Shown piece after piece: positions 37,801 through 51,600 of a DNA stretch of 64,000 nucleotides; within the stretch, counting starts at the first letter, position 1; each line of letters begins with the position of its first letter. The notes beneath the pieces were generated by a model. That model was not told the DNA's origin. It did no database searches and was given only the letters and a program-made list of their open reading frames with translations. The translations under genes were made by a program, and so were the position numbers. The stretch is from the NCBI RefSeq assembly GCF_041381155.1, contig NC_091143.1, forward strand, positions 23,649,695-23,713,694, in the 5' to 3' direction. The stretch is from Argopecten irradians (Eukaryota; Mollusca; Bivalvia; Pectinida; Pectinidae).

Positions 37801-40800
37801 TGGAGTGTATTTTTTGCTCCGACGCCAAGGAAGCTGTGCGACGGGGCAGGCGGGAGTAAGCGACCATACCTAAAAGTTCTTCCTATATACATTGGCCCTG
37901 ACAGGTAGGGCGTTAGGAAATTGTACTGCGTTTTGCCCCTTTTGCATGATCGTTATAATGGCGATTCAGACGTTCAGGGGTCTTTGTAGAGATCGTAAGG
38001 TGATCAGATGCCCTGGATATCGAGGATGGTTGTATTAACTTGTACTCTCTTTCCCTACTCTATGACGTTCCACCAAAGCGATTTGATAAACAGAGGAAAA
38101 TTGAAGTTCAACCAAAGCGTTGATAACTGATGGAAAATGTCGCATAAGTATTATAGATCCATTGATAGATACAAATCGTCTTCAAGGTTTAGTGCCGGTC
38201 GTTTGCAATTATTGTTCATTGTAGCTCCTATATAACGACATAGTAGAACGAATTATTGTGATTGTCATCTTGGGGATAGGTATATTCGGGTCTTGTGCTG
38301 GAGTGAAATTCAAGATGGAGTTAAAGGTCGTTATTGAAGATGTTGACGAACAACGTATTTATATTTTGGGTATACAAAATCACAGCTGTTATCATCGCAT
38401 CTTGTTATTGCAATCGTGCTGGTGTTCTTGTGGACTTTAGATAGTTTTTAATGTTTATAAGAGATGTGCTACCTGGTTCACAATATTCGAGTTTCAATTG
38501 CAATATATTCCCTCATTGTTAATATCTGTAATGATTTGTTTCAAAATAAATAAGTTCAAAGTCGCCAACTTAATTTCTTCTCAGATTTATTTCCCCCTTC
38601 AATTCCATACATATTTTCTTGCCATCTATACAGTTGTTCATTCCGGACAACATGCCGGACAGCTATCCCAGAGATACCACAGAGGAACGGATAATCAAGC
38701 CACAGCTACTTACAGAAGGTACACAAACAGAACTGAATTCAGTTACAGACGCAACTAACTGATAACTGGGGATTAGGTTGCAAATCTGAACTAACATGTC
38801 ATTTACACATCCATAAGTTACTATGTATTATTGTTATTTGCGGGTCTTAGTTTGGGGTTATGCCCCTGTTTGGTATTACATTTGGTATAAGTACTGAGTT
38901 TTGCACTGTGTTTTAAAACTGTCTATTTTGATCCCCAATCTGCATAAAATTCAGCTGTTTTGTTCCTCCGATATTTTCGTGGAGCAAAAACATCAGCTGT
39001 TGATTACTACGCTAAACTTTCGTGCTCCACGAATGTTAGCACGATACGAGTATCAAAACAGGCTGATTTTTAATTCAGATTGCTTGATACATTACAAGGT
39101 CTTTGAGGATCTACCAAAAACATAACTTCATCTATGAATGATATATTATACTACAATTATGACAATTAGTTTTATATATCTGTCAACTGGACCTCAATTT
39201 TACAATTCCATGTATTGTTTGAAGTTTGGCATGTATCTTGTATTTCTTCTGAAAAAAAAGCAACAAACTCAATGCTGTTTTCTAACTTAATATAATTAAT
39301 TTCACATAATAAAACACTTCATTATTTCTATAATAGTAATTTATATTTAGATTTAAGAGTAATTTCTAAATTCCAATGAATTAACACTTTAAATCTCTTT
39401 CTTTTGACTATTTGATTTGTGATAATAATATACTGTTCATGACATATATGAAATTATTGCATAGAGATGAAGGCAAATCACTTGACACAAAAATTGTTAT
39501 TTTACTGTTATATTGGAAGCCTTTTTCATTGTATGACCATCAAGTGCCACTTCCCATGTTACCACAGACACCAATTTCCTTATAAATAATTAAAAATGTT
39601 GACAGAAACAAATGAAATCTGTAATGGTTCATCATTTATTTGTATTCCTTTGGAATAAACTATATAAACAAGTGATCCCAGAGGGATTTGGCGCCCACAA
39701 AGATATGGAACTATGTTGACAAAGGAGGAAGAGGGATCTTTTCCCTGCTTTTCAACTTTTTCAAACCCACACTACTATAAATTATGAGACCAGATCGCTA
39801 TAGTAACTGTTCTAAGAAATTAGTGGTAACTAACTTCAACAATGAAATCTAAGATGGCGGCGGTTGGCCTCTTGTTTACCCGATCAGTCCAAAAAGCATA
39901 TTGCATCAGTTCCTAAAAGGTATAATGCACAACTAGGGTACAAGAGGAACCTATCAATGAATTTGAGAAAGTCCCTACGTACTTTCTGAGAAATAGCTAT
40001 AACAAAATTAAACTATCAAAATCCAAGATGGCTCGTCGGTCAGGCAATCTTGTTCATTGATCGGTCCCAAAATGCCAATCATGCTCAACTAGGGGTCTAG
40101 GGGAACATGTATATGAAATTTGAGAAAGATCCCTTCAGCATTTTTTGAGATATAGACGGTTTCAATATTCAACTATCAAATTCAGATGGCCGACAGGCGG
40201 CTCTATCATCTCCCAAAATGCAATAGCACAACTAGTGCCTAAGGTCCTATATTGAAATTTGAGAAAGTTTAAACTTTTAGAATGATCAGCTGGTAACAAA
40301 ATATTTAAGTATCCTAAACATCATGATTCATTGTAGGCCATCTTGTTTCCACAAAAATAAGTACAAAGTCGCCAACTTAATTTCTAGGGAAATCAGATTT
40401 ATTTGAGAACCCCTTCAGTACTTCCATACAAATAGTGGTCAAACTTTACTATCAAAATCAGATTGTCATTCCCGTTTTCACAAAACTTGGTAGGCCAGCT
40501 ATCCCAGAGATACACAGGCCCACACGGAAAACAAGCCATCAGCTACTACAGCAGGTCACAAAGACTTTTAGCTCAGTAACAAACTTTGCCTAATGAAGGT
40601 CAAGGGGATTATTTGAACATCTTGACCTACCTCATCACATCCATAGTTGTGACCGATCAGGTCAAAATGCAATATACCCCTGGGCCTAGGTAACCTGTAT
40701 ATGAAATTTGAGAAAGTCCCCTTCAGCATTTTTTGTGGAAATAGCGGTTTCAATATTTATTTATGAAATCCAAGATGGCGACAGGGCGGCCTCTGTTCAT

Positions 40801-41635
40801 CGATCGGTTCCCAAAATGCAATATGCACAACTAGGGTGCCTAGGGGACATGATATTTGAAATTTGAGAAGATCCTTCAGTTCTTTTGGAGAAATAGCTGG
40901 GTAACAAACTTTAAAAATATCAAAATCCAAGAATGGCACGGACCTGTCGTCCATCTGGCTTACACTGATCGGTCCCAAAATGAATATGCACAATAGAGGT
41001 CCTAGGGGAACCTGTATAAGAATTGAGAAAGATCCCTTCAGTACTTTTGCTAGAATTAGCGGTACAACTTTAACTATTCAATAATACCAAGATGGCCGCC
41101 GTCGGCCATCTATGTTCACCGATCGGTCCAAACAGCCTAATTTTGCCACAACTAGGGACCTAGGCGGGAACCTGTATAGGGAAAGTTGTTTAAAGAGTAT
41201 AGCCTCTCAGACACCCTGTGACCCTTAATTGGAAGTCACAAACATTTAATTGAACAAAATCCTTGGTGGCCGCCCCCCTGTCGGGCCAGCTTCCTTCACC
41301 GCCTCGATTTCCAGAATGCCATATGGCACTTCTAGGGTTCTCTCAGGGGAACCTATATTTGAAAGTCGTTGAGAAAGAATGCATTCCGTAATTTTGAGAT
41401 AATAAGCATGGGGGGGTGACAATACCTTGAATGACTTTCAAGGTCATTCATTTGAACAACTGTCGGCAACTCTTCATCACCGAATCGGTTCCAAAATGCC
41501 AAATATGCACAACTTGGTACCTAGGGGAAACAAAAGTTTACGGACGGCGGACGGCGGACGGCGGACGGCGCACGACGACGGACGGTGCATGATGACAATA
41601 GGTCATCCTGACCCTTTGGGTCAGATGACCTAAAA
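34829..41635. other. Low-quality sequence block 2
   Basis: At 34,828 the match to 43,040 breaks from identity to dense insertions; at 41,636 identity returns at once (compare 22,166 or 26,165). Between, every landmark of the repeat unit is present but distorted, including the foldback near 38,935-39,080, whose arms no longer pair well. Substitution-led decay would not stop at sharp borders. Confidence 0.75.
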
Positions 41636-44600
41636 ACGATTCATGGCATACTTCGTGTAATATCTTTTCTGAAAGGTTACCCGGAAGTCCAAATTTGGTC
41701 CTAATAAACACCGTCTCATTTTTCTTGAGCATTTTAGGTACTTTTTGGGGTCAAATACAGTCAATTAGATTGAATTTTTTTCTCATATTTAAGAAAAATG
41801 TATTAAGTGATGAAAACCTGTGCTTACAGTACTATCAGAAATGTATTACTTTCTTACCATAATTTATAATGCAAAACATAGAAAACATGCATCAAGTTAA
41901 GTATAAACAGCGTGATAAGGTGTTACTGGAAAACTTTAAATAACCTTAGATAGAATATTAGACAATGTGGAAGGAACCGTCATGAGGGAAATAAGATATA
42001 AGGAATAGTGTCATTGTACTTAAGTTTTCCAGAGTTGTCTCACCTTGCAGGTAGGTATCAATTATTACGATGTGTTTGTGAGCATAACGTCATATTTCCA
42101 GAGAAATTTTCTCTCACAAACCAATGATGTCACAATGTTTCCTTCAAGGGCAGATAACTCTGTTATAAATGTTTTTATTCGAAACTCCCAAAACTCCAGA
42201 AATACAGTGGTGAGTTTTAAGGGGTTCCAAAAATTTTTCTTTCTATAAACTACAGTGATGAGTCCCAATGGGCTCTGAAGAAGGCCATTTTACTAATGAC
42301 CATCTCACAATAAGTATACTTATCAATTTAAAGCCTGGCCTTTAATCCGACAAACAATAAAACATGCTATGCGAGGAATTTAACAGATCAAAAATAATGT
42401 ACATGAAAACATAGTGTAGATATGCTCTAAAATGGAAAATAGCTACATATAAATATTGTGTATACAGATGATTAACATTAATGTTTTAATAAAAATGATT
42501 TGGCTGATGAAGAAAATATAACTGTACAGACTGTTGATCTAAATAAAATCTTCCATTTTCTTTCTTCTTCTCAATTCCTCTAATACAAACACTTGTGTAT
42601 GACTGCAGTTTATAGGAGCAGAAAAACAAGACTAAATTCTAAAACCACCTGAACTTGAGTGACCAGCTCTTGGGCTTCTTATTGCAGGTTTTAGTAAAAT
42701 AAGTCCAAAAATGGGGCTCAATTTTCTGTTACTGCTTTTTTTTTTCTTCTTCACATGTAAAACCAAGAACTACTCTGTCTAGGATCTTTCCCAGAATACC
42801 CTGATTAGCTAAGTTTTTATACACTCTCACTCAGTCCTATGAATATTTTTTTCTGCAGAATTCATGTTCACTTAATTATCTCTTGAAATATGATGAAACT
42901 TAGTCAGTACAGATATCTAATCAAATCATGCCAGTAAAATGTATTGCATAAAACATACAAAGCATTATATAATAGTCTACTGCCATAACAGGGGTACAAA
43001 CTGCAGCTCAAACATATGATGAACGCTCTCTACACATAAAGATGTTCAAGTACATCGACTGTAAAAGTCTTCATGTAACTCATAAGATATAATTCTTCTT
43101 GTTTTTTTTTGTAACCAACAAGGCTCATTGTCATTCTGACCTAACAGAGTTACTTCCCCTCGTTTCACTTGCTCAGTACTGATGGAGGGAAACAAAGATA
43201 AGTCATTCTGATAGATCAATTTAGACAAACAGGTGCACGACTTTAATGTTCATGAACTAAAAAAACAAACCCCAAATATTAGCTGTAACTTCGGTAATCT
43301 TGCTTTGTTCCTTATCAGTGATTCTATTGCCTTTCAAATAATCAAACTGTTTTTTCCCTGACATTGTGATGATATTCAGTGTTTTGTGATGACCATCCAT
43401 AATAGGGTTGGTAAAACATTGATACATTTTGATTTCAATCTACCAAGTATTCAAAAATGTTTTTTTCTATGAAGCCCAAGATAGAATAAAAATAGTTTTG
43501 TCTTAAAACACTTAACATCTTTTTCTAATTTAAAAACTTTACATGATATTGATAGGACTTGTATACATATATATGAACAGTACAACAAATGATGTACATG
43601 AAACTGTACATATCTCACAATACAGGAAAGTCTATAGACAAGTAACACTTATATTACTCATCAAAGAATGAGTCAAAACATTTGTTAAACTTTTAATGTG
43701 GGACATTTCAAATAACCAGTACATATAGATCTAGTGGGACAATTACCATTAACTATATCAATAAACAATACTCGTAATCTTAATATGCATATAATTACTT
43801 TACATTTTACCACCAGAATCTGGAGCAATATCTTCATAGAAAGTTTGCGTGCATTTTGTTATCAGCCGACGTGTTACACATTTTAACCAGAATGAATTCA
43901 GTCAGACAACATTCACTCATTTTAACTGAAGGTGCTTAGGGGAGGTAACTCTTGATTATTCTGCATACTGTCAAGTTAATCCATATATAGCTTTTAAACT
44001 AAAAACATTCAGTGATCATGAGTTCCATCAATTGGTCCAAATTGTACAAGATTTCTAACTACAGCTGATGTGCAGCATTCATTGCATATAAATCATCCAA
44101 GACACACTAACATTCCATACATGGCGGTGCATATTGATTACATCAACAAACATTTCCTAACTCTGTGTCTAAACTTCTATTCTGAGTATGAAACACATTT
44201 GTTATCCACTAACTTGATAGATCAAAAGGTCTACATATCTCACATTTCATGACAAACCTATATGAATTAGTTTTTTTTTTAAATTAGTAATTTTTTAACG
44301 ATGCAAAATAAATTTCAAAATATTTTGACCTATGACCGATATATTCAGGTATAAATAAGCATAATTAACACTTCTATTTATAGCAATATCAAAAATTGAA
44401 ATGTATCTGTATCAAGCTGCTTTAAAAGTAAAATATGAAGTAGTATCTATTATACACAACACATCTTAATGGACCAAAGACCCAGCATAAGCTCCATTAA
44501 TATGTAGTGTGACAGAAAAAGTAAGTGCAAAAACAGGTCACAATGACCTACTTTTGATGTATTACATTCTTTCTCACACAGGTCAATTGACCCATATTAA

Positions 44601-45120
44601 AAGTTTTAATAGTGTTTGAGATGGAGACATGATAATAAGAGCAGAATGGATACACAGCATAGAACTATAGAGTTCTCACCGGGTAAAAAATCCCCCTCAC
44701 AATTAGGTGTAAAAAGACGGCCATGTTTGTAGAATTTTATTATTTTGCTCAAGATCTGCTCTTTTAGCTACCAGTTGAGATATTTGTCAAACATCATATC
44801 TATATACACTGTAATTTTTATATATACATTTGTGATTTACTCTTGTGGGTAGGACATGTTTGTGATGTTTATTAGAAGTTTATCAGAGTACTTTATTGTC
44901 AAATATTTTTGCAGTCCTAACATTTTATAATTTTCATTTGAAATTAGAAAATCAAATTTCTTTGAAAATTTAGAGATTTTTAAGTGCATGTTAATTAAGA
45001 GTAAATATAACCTTATATATACTACATCATGTCAATGTCCCACACTATGGTGACATTATAGTGAGATACAACAACCCCCATCCTCCAAAGAAAAGTAACA
45101 ATCTAATGTTCATAAGATCA
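37221..45120. repeat. Segmental tandem array, copy 4
   Basis: Left half (to 41,635) low quality; right half (41,636-45,120) clean and nearly identical to copy 2. It carries a different pearl-type element at 39,669-41,633, in the same place where copy 1 has its pearl. It has a small local change at about 44,270-44,460, where about 540 bp of copy 2 (28,790-29,030 region) is shortened. It ends at CATAAGATCA, after which unique sequence leads to the DDA1 3' end. Confidence 0.75.
39669..41633 (+). mobile_element. Second pearl-type element (low-quality copy)
   Basis: The left end CAAGTGATCCCAGAGGGATT is analogous to the copy-1 pearl. Tandem cores share AAATCCAAGATGGC, CGATCGGTCCCAAAATGC, ACAACTAGGG and AATTTGAGAAAGATCCC. 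A GGACGGC-type run at 41,533-41,586 leads to the hairpin TGACCCTTTGGGTCA followed by GATGACCTAA. Its core differs from the copy-1 element, so it is another family of the same design. Core copies in reverse orientation lie at 62,515-62,890. Base-level content is unreliable, particularly at 40,290-40,640. Confidence 0.65.
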
Positions 45121-45691
45121 GCTAACTTAAAAATACTACCAAAATGGAAGTGTATAAAGTTTTCCAATGTTTCTGGCTATACATCTATTCGTTACACATT
45201 ACAGATGAAAAACTTCTACTCATCAGAGACTGTCAAACTATACATCATTTATCCCACATATATATCCGTGAAAAATCCCTGTGAACCATCACACAACCCT
45301 TCAACCCGACCAGAAGCTACAGCACTGTCTACTTATCGAATAGCGAGTATTCTACCTTTTAATAGACCTTGGTTTGAAACCTTATCATCATCAGAGAAGA
45401 TGTAAATATACTCAGTGACATCTCACTTACACTTATAATTCCTTTAAAAAAATCTGTAAGCTACAGGTAATGTATGTACAATGGATATATTTATAATTGT
45501 CTAAACAAAATAAAAAAAAAAGCATCATGGTAACTATTTGTCAACCATGTACATCAATAAAACTAATTCTTCTCTGACAAACCAGCCAATGGAAAGCCAT
45601 GTAACTTCATTCTCTCCATTCCCGCCACATCCAACAACTGTTGATTTGTAAGAAATACTGTGATTGGCCAGTCACACATCATTCTTCTCCA
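45121..45691. other. Unique sequence between the array and DDA1; likely DDA1 3' UTR
   Basis: Directly downstream of the DDA1 stop on the minus strand. I see no AATAAA on that strand; ATTAAA (TTTAAT on the plus strand, 45,358-45,363) is the only candidate poly(A) signal. A plus-strand ORF crossing the array border (45,061-45,405) has no recognisable feature. Confidence 0.45.
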
Positions 45692-48600
45692 TTAGGATCC
45701 CTCATCCTGAGAATTTAAACGTGGCATTTTGGTAGAAGGAGAATTTGTAGATTCTGATGAATCTAGACTGGCTTTACTGGAATCTCTTTTCTTGCTGACA
45801 TTCTGAAATGAAAAAAAGACATACCAATAATACAATACAGTTGTCAGTATTCCTTATGATGTGTGCTCATGTAAACAGAATTTAGAGATCCTTTATCAAA
45901 TTTTTAGATGAAACCTTACAAGCCAAAGTGTGAATTTATCTTTAAAGACTAAAACTAATTCTTTTAAAGGTAGGTTTCGCCAAACCAAGTAAATATTTAT
46001 TTTGTAAAATCCAATAAACGGAAGAAAAGGTGAAAAAACATATTAAAAATACCTCATTATTTAATTTCTTAATGCGTATGAGATTGAACAAATGTGTCTT
46101 GAATACAAAATTGAAGGAAATCCTTGATTTATTACGATCGTCAGGCTGACAGGGTTGTATGCAAATGAAGCTGGATTGTGTTGTCGAAGTTTCGCGCATG
46201 CCCATTTTTATGCACTAATAGTAAACAAAATGGCTGAACGAAAGTGTGTGAGAAAAAACTATGTATCAGAATCGGCATCAAGGAGTAGGAATTTAGAATG
46301 GAATCGGTAGCATCCTATGATATCTCTTGGGAATGAAACTCAGAGATGTCATGTAGCAATAGAAGAAACAGAAGCCACTTCAGACTCGCCCAGATTCTGT
46401 TGGGTCGTGTTGCACGTTGTGAGTTAAACACATATGCCAGCGCACATACAGCGGCAGACTAACTACATATATGTTTGGTGTACTAAGCTAGCGAGTTTAT
46501 GTCAGTAACTTGAAGTATTATAGGTTATATGACATGTAGGGTATGAACAATCCATCGTACTTTGATTTGTTGTTGTTGTGTTTTAACTAAACATGCTGTG
46601 GCAAGACTGTCACTTCTATCTGACATTTTGTTGCACCCTTCCGTTTGTTGATGCGACCTTGTTTTGGAAAAAAAAATGTCATGTTCTAAGTAAAGCTTGA
46701 CTTCGCTCTATTTTTAGAGGAGTATTTTCCTGGTCAAGCTAGGCAACTGACCACCCATATTATTCGCTGTATGCATAGAAAATGATCTGAAGATTATATC
46801 TATGAACAGGATAAATTTCAATTTCGTAAACTTTATTTCATTGGGCGAAACCTACCTTTAATGTAATATTACCGTATTTTTGCGCGTATAGTGCGCACTT
46901 TTTTTGATAAATTATCAAGTGAAAAGTTGGGGTGCGCATTATACGCAAGTACAGGCCCCCGAGTCATGATCATCGACCGGCAGGTCCAAGCTAAAGTGTG
47001 CAGTAGCCTAACATTTTGTACATGTTGAGAGTTATGATTAAATACTTGGATCTTTAAGTCAATATTCAATGCATATATTCAATATAAAATGAAAAGCTCA
47101 CTTGAAATTTATATCTTTAATTTCTTGAAACTCCGTTTGGGAGCACGTGTTCATGACCGGACACATGTTACGATCGTGAATCTTCAGTAAGGTATATCTC
47201 CAAATCTAAATGGCTTAATAAATGTAGTCTGGAGCTTGAAACGATGTATAAGTATGTAATTGATTCGTCACGTTAAACTCATTACCTTATAAATATATTT
47301 CGCCAGCATGTGAAAACTTTTGAACTTGCAAATGTTTACGGAAGTGAGTGTTATGGCTTCATGCAGAGTCAGCAAATTAAATACGAAATTAAAACCTTCT
47401 TACATTAAAACTGACCAATCGGTACTATAAATGATGGTATGTCTGTCAAATACACTCTTATTACCATCTTTTGAAATGGTTCTATAAAATCTCATCTTGA
47501 TTTCAATACTGATCGAAATAATTGAGAATACGGAAGTGTGCAGTCAGTACTCAAATATGGCGGCCAGCTGTGGTTGATTAGCCTAGCTCGGTTGGCTTTC
47601 CAGCTAATATCTTGGACATAATTAAATCTAAATGCCCATCAGATATACAATAGACTTGATTGATACCACTTGGAATTACACAAGGTATGATTAATTATTT
47701 TATTGTAAAAACATCGTGGTTGAGACCTCATTATAGAGTCGCCGGCAATTCACAAGCTAACTAGGCCTGTCGCTATTGCTGTGTAAACAAAGTGTCCATC
47801 ATCGTGTCAAACTCCTCTCGACAGTTAATTTTAATGAACAGAAGGTTGTTTTAGGCACTGATAAACAATAGGAAGAGTTTTATTTTGTTCTTGAAGTTCT
47901 TGAAGAGTGTTTGGAGCCTATGCAAAACGTTTTGAATGAAGATGCAAAAATAAGATTTTTTTGTAAAAAAAATTTTTTTTCAAAATAAAACTCAAAAACG
48001 TACCTGCGCACTATACGCGGGTGCGCACTATACGCGCAAAAATACGGTATACATTAATATAGGGATCAACCAACTAAATAAAAAAAAGACCTTCGAAATG
48101 GCCCCTGTGTATACAAGATTGAGCCCAGGATAGAATTTTAACCCGGCCACTGATTGGCTGGCTAATTATGAATTTCAAAAGTAAAAATGTTTTCTGACAG
48201 GTAATTATTCCTAGATAACCATGATATCAATTTGGAAATTCATATTGAGATTTAGGTTCAAAATATCAATTTTGATAATGAATAGGTAAAAACATTAGAA
48301 TTTCAGGATTTTTTAGTGCAAAATGCGCCTGATTTCAATAAAGCTACCCTGGTTGGAGTTTGAGCAGAAGGACCCAAACTTTTTTTTCTATCTAGTGTTA
48401 TATGAGAACCTAGACTTTAATTATAGAACACAATAGCTAACTAATATTCCTTTGTTTTAATAATACAGTACAAAACTTTAACCAAGTTTAACACTGTGGT
48501 CTATGTAAAATTCTTTAGTTGGTTGCTCTCTATATAAATCCCTCCATTTAAACATTTCACAGGTAAATTAAATAAGTCTCTGGGATTCATGATCTTTGAG

Positions 48601-51600
48601 AAGTTGTTTAAAGGTAAAAGTTGATGGCCGTACATGTACAGATGGACGACAGGCACTGCATTATGCCCTTCAGGCAGGTAATATAAGCCCAAAATGTTCT
48701 GAAGTTGAGTCAAAATACCCCAATCTTTCGCCTGTTCTCACCTACCTTTTTATCCCACTGTTGGTGGAGATACCGTAACAGTATATTGGTCTTTTCTGTT
48801 GTTATCACTGAAAATAGACCAGTATTTTCTGTAAATATTTATCAAATCTCAAACAATGGGAATAATTCATATACCACATGATAACGTTTGTGTGGGACTA
48901 GTATCTCCAGTGGTGATGGAAAGTAACTTTTTGTAATTTCTCGCTGAAATGACGTTAGCACACGATATCATCATTTGATGTCATTCCATCAATCGCAACA
49001 ATACGTAGTCCCACAAAAACGTTATCATGTATCACATGGTACTTGAATTAGTCCCATTCAAAATGTTACCATACCAACAGAATGTGAAAGCAAACAATGA
49101 AAACTTGTTAACATGAAGTCAACAATACCCTTATAGATTGACCCCAATTTGATTAAAATACATGTGTTCACTATATACATTATGTATAGTGAAAGATCTG
49201 TATCTGTATCAGATTGATATGACCCCATATCAAAATCAGAATAGAAAGGAATGAGACAGGAAAGGACGAGGCAGGATGTACATGGTTATGGTGAGCCATA
49301 ACTATAGAAGTGTAAATCAATGCAGCTTGATGTTCGAATGACACTTTAGTTTAGGTGACAGAGCGGACAAGAAAGTGACAAAATGTAGACCTATGATCTT
49401 ATAATTATATAACCCTGATGAGAAAGAAGAAGTTATAAGTAGTAGTAGGATTATCGTTTACAGTTACAGATGTATGGTTGTAGGTTTACTCACCTTGTTC
49501 TGATGGGAAATCTTTGGTGGATATATATACACCAGGTTTTCTCACCTAGATAATATCAAAATTTAAGTGTAAATTCACTTAAACCTTTAGAATTAAATAT
49601 TAAATAAATTTATAACCCCCCCCCCCCCCTTATATATTTATATTCAAGAGCAGAGTACAAAAAATTTGAACTATGTAAGACTTAACTTATAATTCTTTGA
49701 TATTCTTATGATTTAACTTGTACAATTCAAATATATAATACTCCTGAATTCGCCGTAATTAGCACCCAGGCCGCTTAATATATTGTAACAAAGGGGGGCG
49801 CTTATGATGAACCAAAATGAAAGTTGTGGGCGAAAAATGTCAGCCATATTTTAGATCTTCCTCTTCTCATGGTATAATCTGTTACAGTAAACATACATAT
49901 GCATTTTATCGTTTAAGACACATTATTATTTCGTGATTCACATGTAAAAGATTCGCAAGTTCATGTAATATGGGATACAATGCTGATGTTAGAGGCATCA
50001 TATGTTGTAAAACATTGTTAAATCTATGGAATTGGGGTTTTCAAACAACTTCAACTTTCCTCATGAAAAGGGGAGGGGCACTTATTTATTTAATTACTTA
50101 ATACGACAAATACAATATATCAAAATTTGGAATGAATCTGCAGCATGAATCTGATCACATATCTAATTATTATGTAAATTAATAAAATCCCATTTGGAAT
50201 GTACATGTGGTGTGATGAATCTAGTTTCACTGACACAAAAAATTATGTACTTACCCCCACTTTGCAACTTGAATCTGTGTGGAATTTGGTAAAATTACTT
50301 TCATTGTGTGATGGTAAGCCTTTGAGAAAATCCGCCTGAAACATAATATATATTTTTTCATTCTCATTTAATAAAATATTCAATAAACATCTGAAAACCA
50401 TATCTAAGCATACAGAACAACTTATCTAAGGTTCATGTCCCTTTAAATGTATATGTGTCATTTAATTATGTGCATGTATACCTAATTAACTTTATGTTAT
50501 ATATTTTAGCCATATCTTTAAATCTTTCAATTCCTTGATGATGTTACAGTACACATGTATAACAGTCCTGGATCAGGTTGATTGCCAGCAGTCGATCATA
50601 CTCAATTGGTAGAGCATCCTGTCAAAGTTTGGAGGATCCTGGGTATATTGCCATGCATTTTCCCACTTCTACGTTTAACATATGTAGCAGAATCAAGTGG
50701 AAAAATGAAAAGTGGTCAGAGGTTGACGTCCAATTCATCTTCATTCTTCATATATACACACTTTAACTTTTCCTGTATGTGTATCCTAGCTTTGTTAATC
50801 AATACTAGTGGGGTCATGCACATGCACCTACTATTTGCTTTATACAATTTTGGTTTGTTTTGCTTAAATAAACAGCTAACATCAGGTGTCAGTACCGCTG
50901 GTAACAGCCCCATATGGGATTTTAACCCAGAGGTGGAGGGCTTGAGTTAATATATCGGGATATATCTAATTATCATACATTCCGCCACTGTAAAAGTAAA
51001 AGTGGCCAAAATTAAGTAAACATGCTTTATACGAGGTTTGGTGTATCATGATCACAATACCAAATTTAGAAGAAGTAAAAGGTTCACAACAACGCCACAG
51101 GTCTCAAACCTATAGGACCTTTCTAAAATCTAGACAGATCTAGATTCTGTTAATATTTTTTAACCAAATGTGCTACACATACTGCAGGCAACTACAGACA
51201 CTTTAAGACTGCAACCTAATCCTGTTAGTACAGTTAACGTGACGCTACCCAAATTGGTACGCTACCCAAATTGGTACACTTTGATATATATGAGGCAGAA
51301 TTTTCAGTTTACACTCTAAACTGACAATAACTGTCCTGAACAAAAATTAAGGTGATTAACAGTAACTGTGACAATTTTTATATGTCATTTTCTTTCCTGT
51401 TGCTTATTATCTCTAGTTAAAAATGAAAATAATGCAATTGTTAAAAAAATCTGGGGAACGACGTCGTGCGACAACCCTAAATACACCATATATTTTGAAA
51501 CACAGAAAACAAGTGCTGAATGGAACTTTTTTGACACATACATGACTTTAATCAATTAAAAATTGTTTGAACTTTCCTTATATGAATTCAAACATTTTTA

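Noticed and set aside
45942..46205. 87-codon minus-strand ORF
   Set aside because: It lies within the TTAA-flanked element and has no transposase or other motif.
45692..49545. DDA1 exon 3 spliced straight to exon 5
   Set aside because: That join shifts the frame and stops after about nine residues. Exon 4 at 48,807-48,746 restores phase and supplies the conserved [18 protein letters not shown] block.
50578..50660. Possible tRNA gene
   Set aside because: The B box lacks its core and no cloverleaf or acceptor stem forms; better read as tRNA-derived SINE debris.
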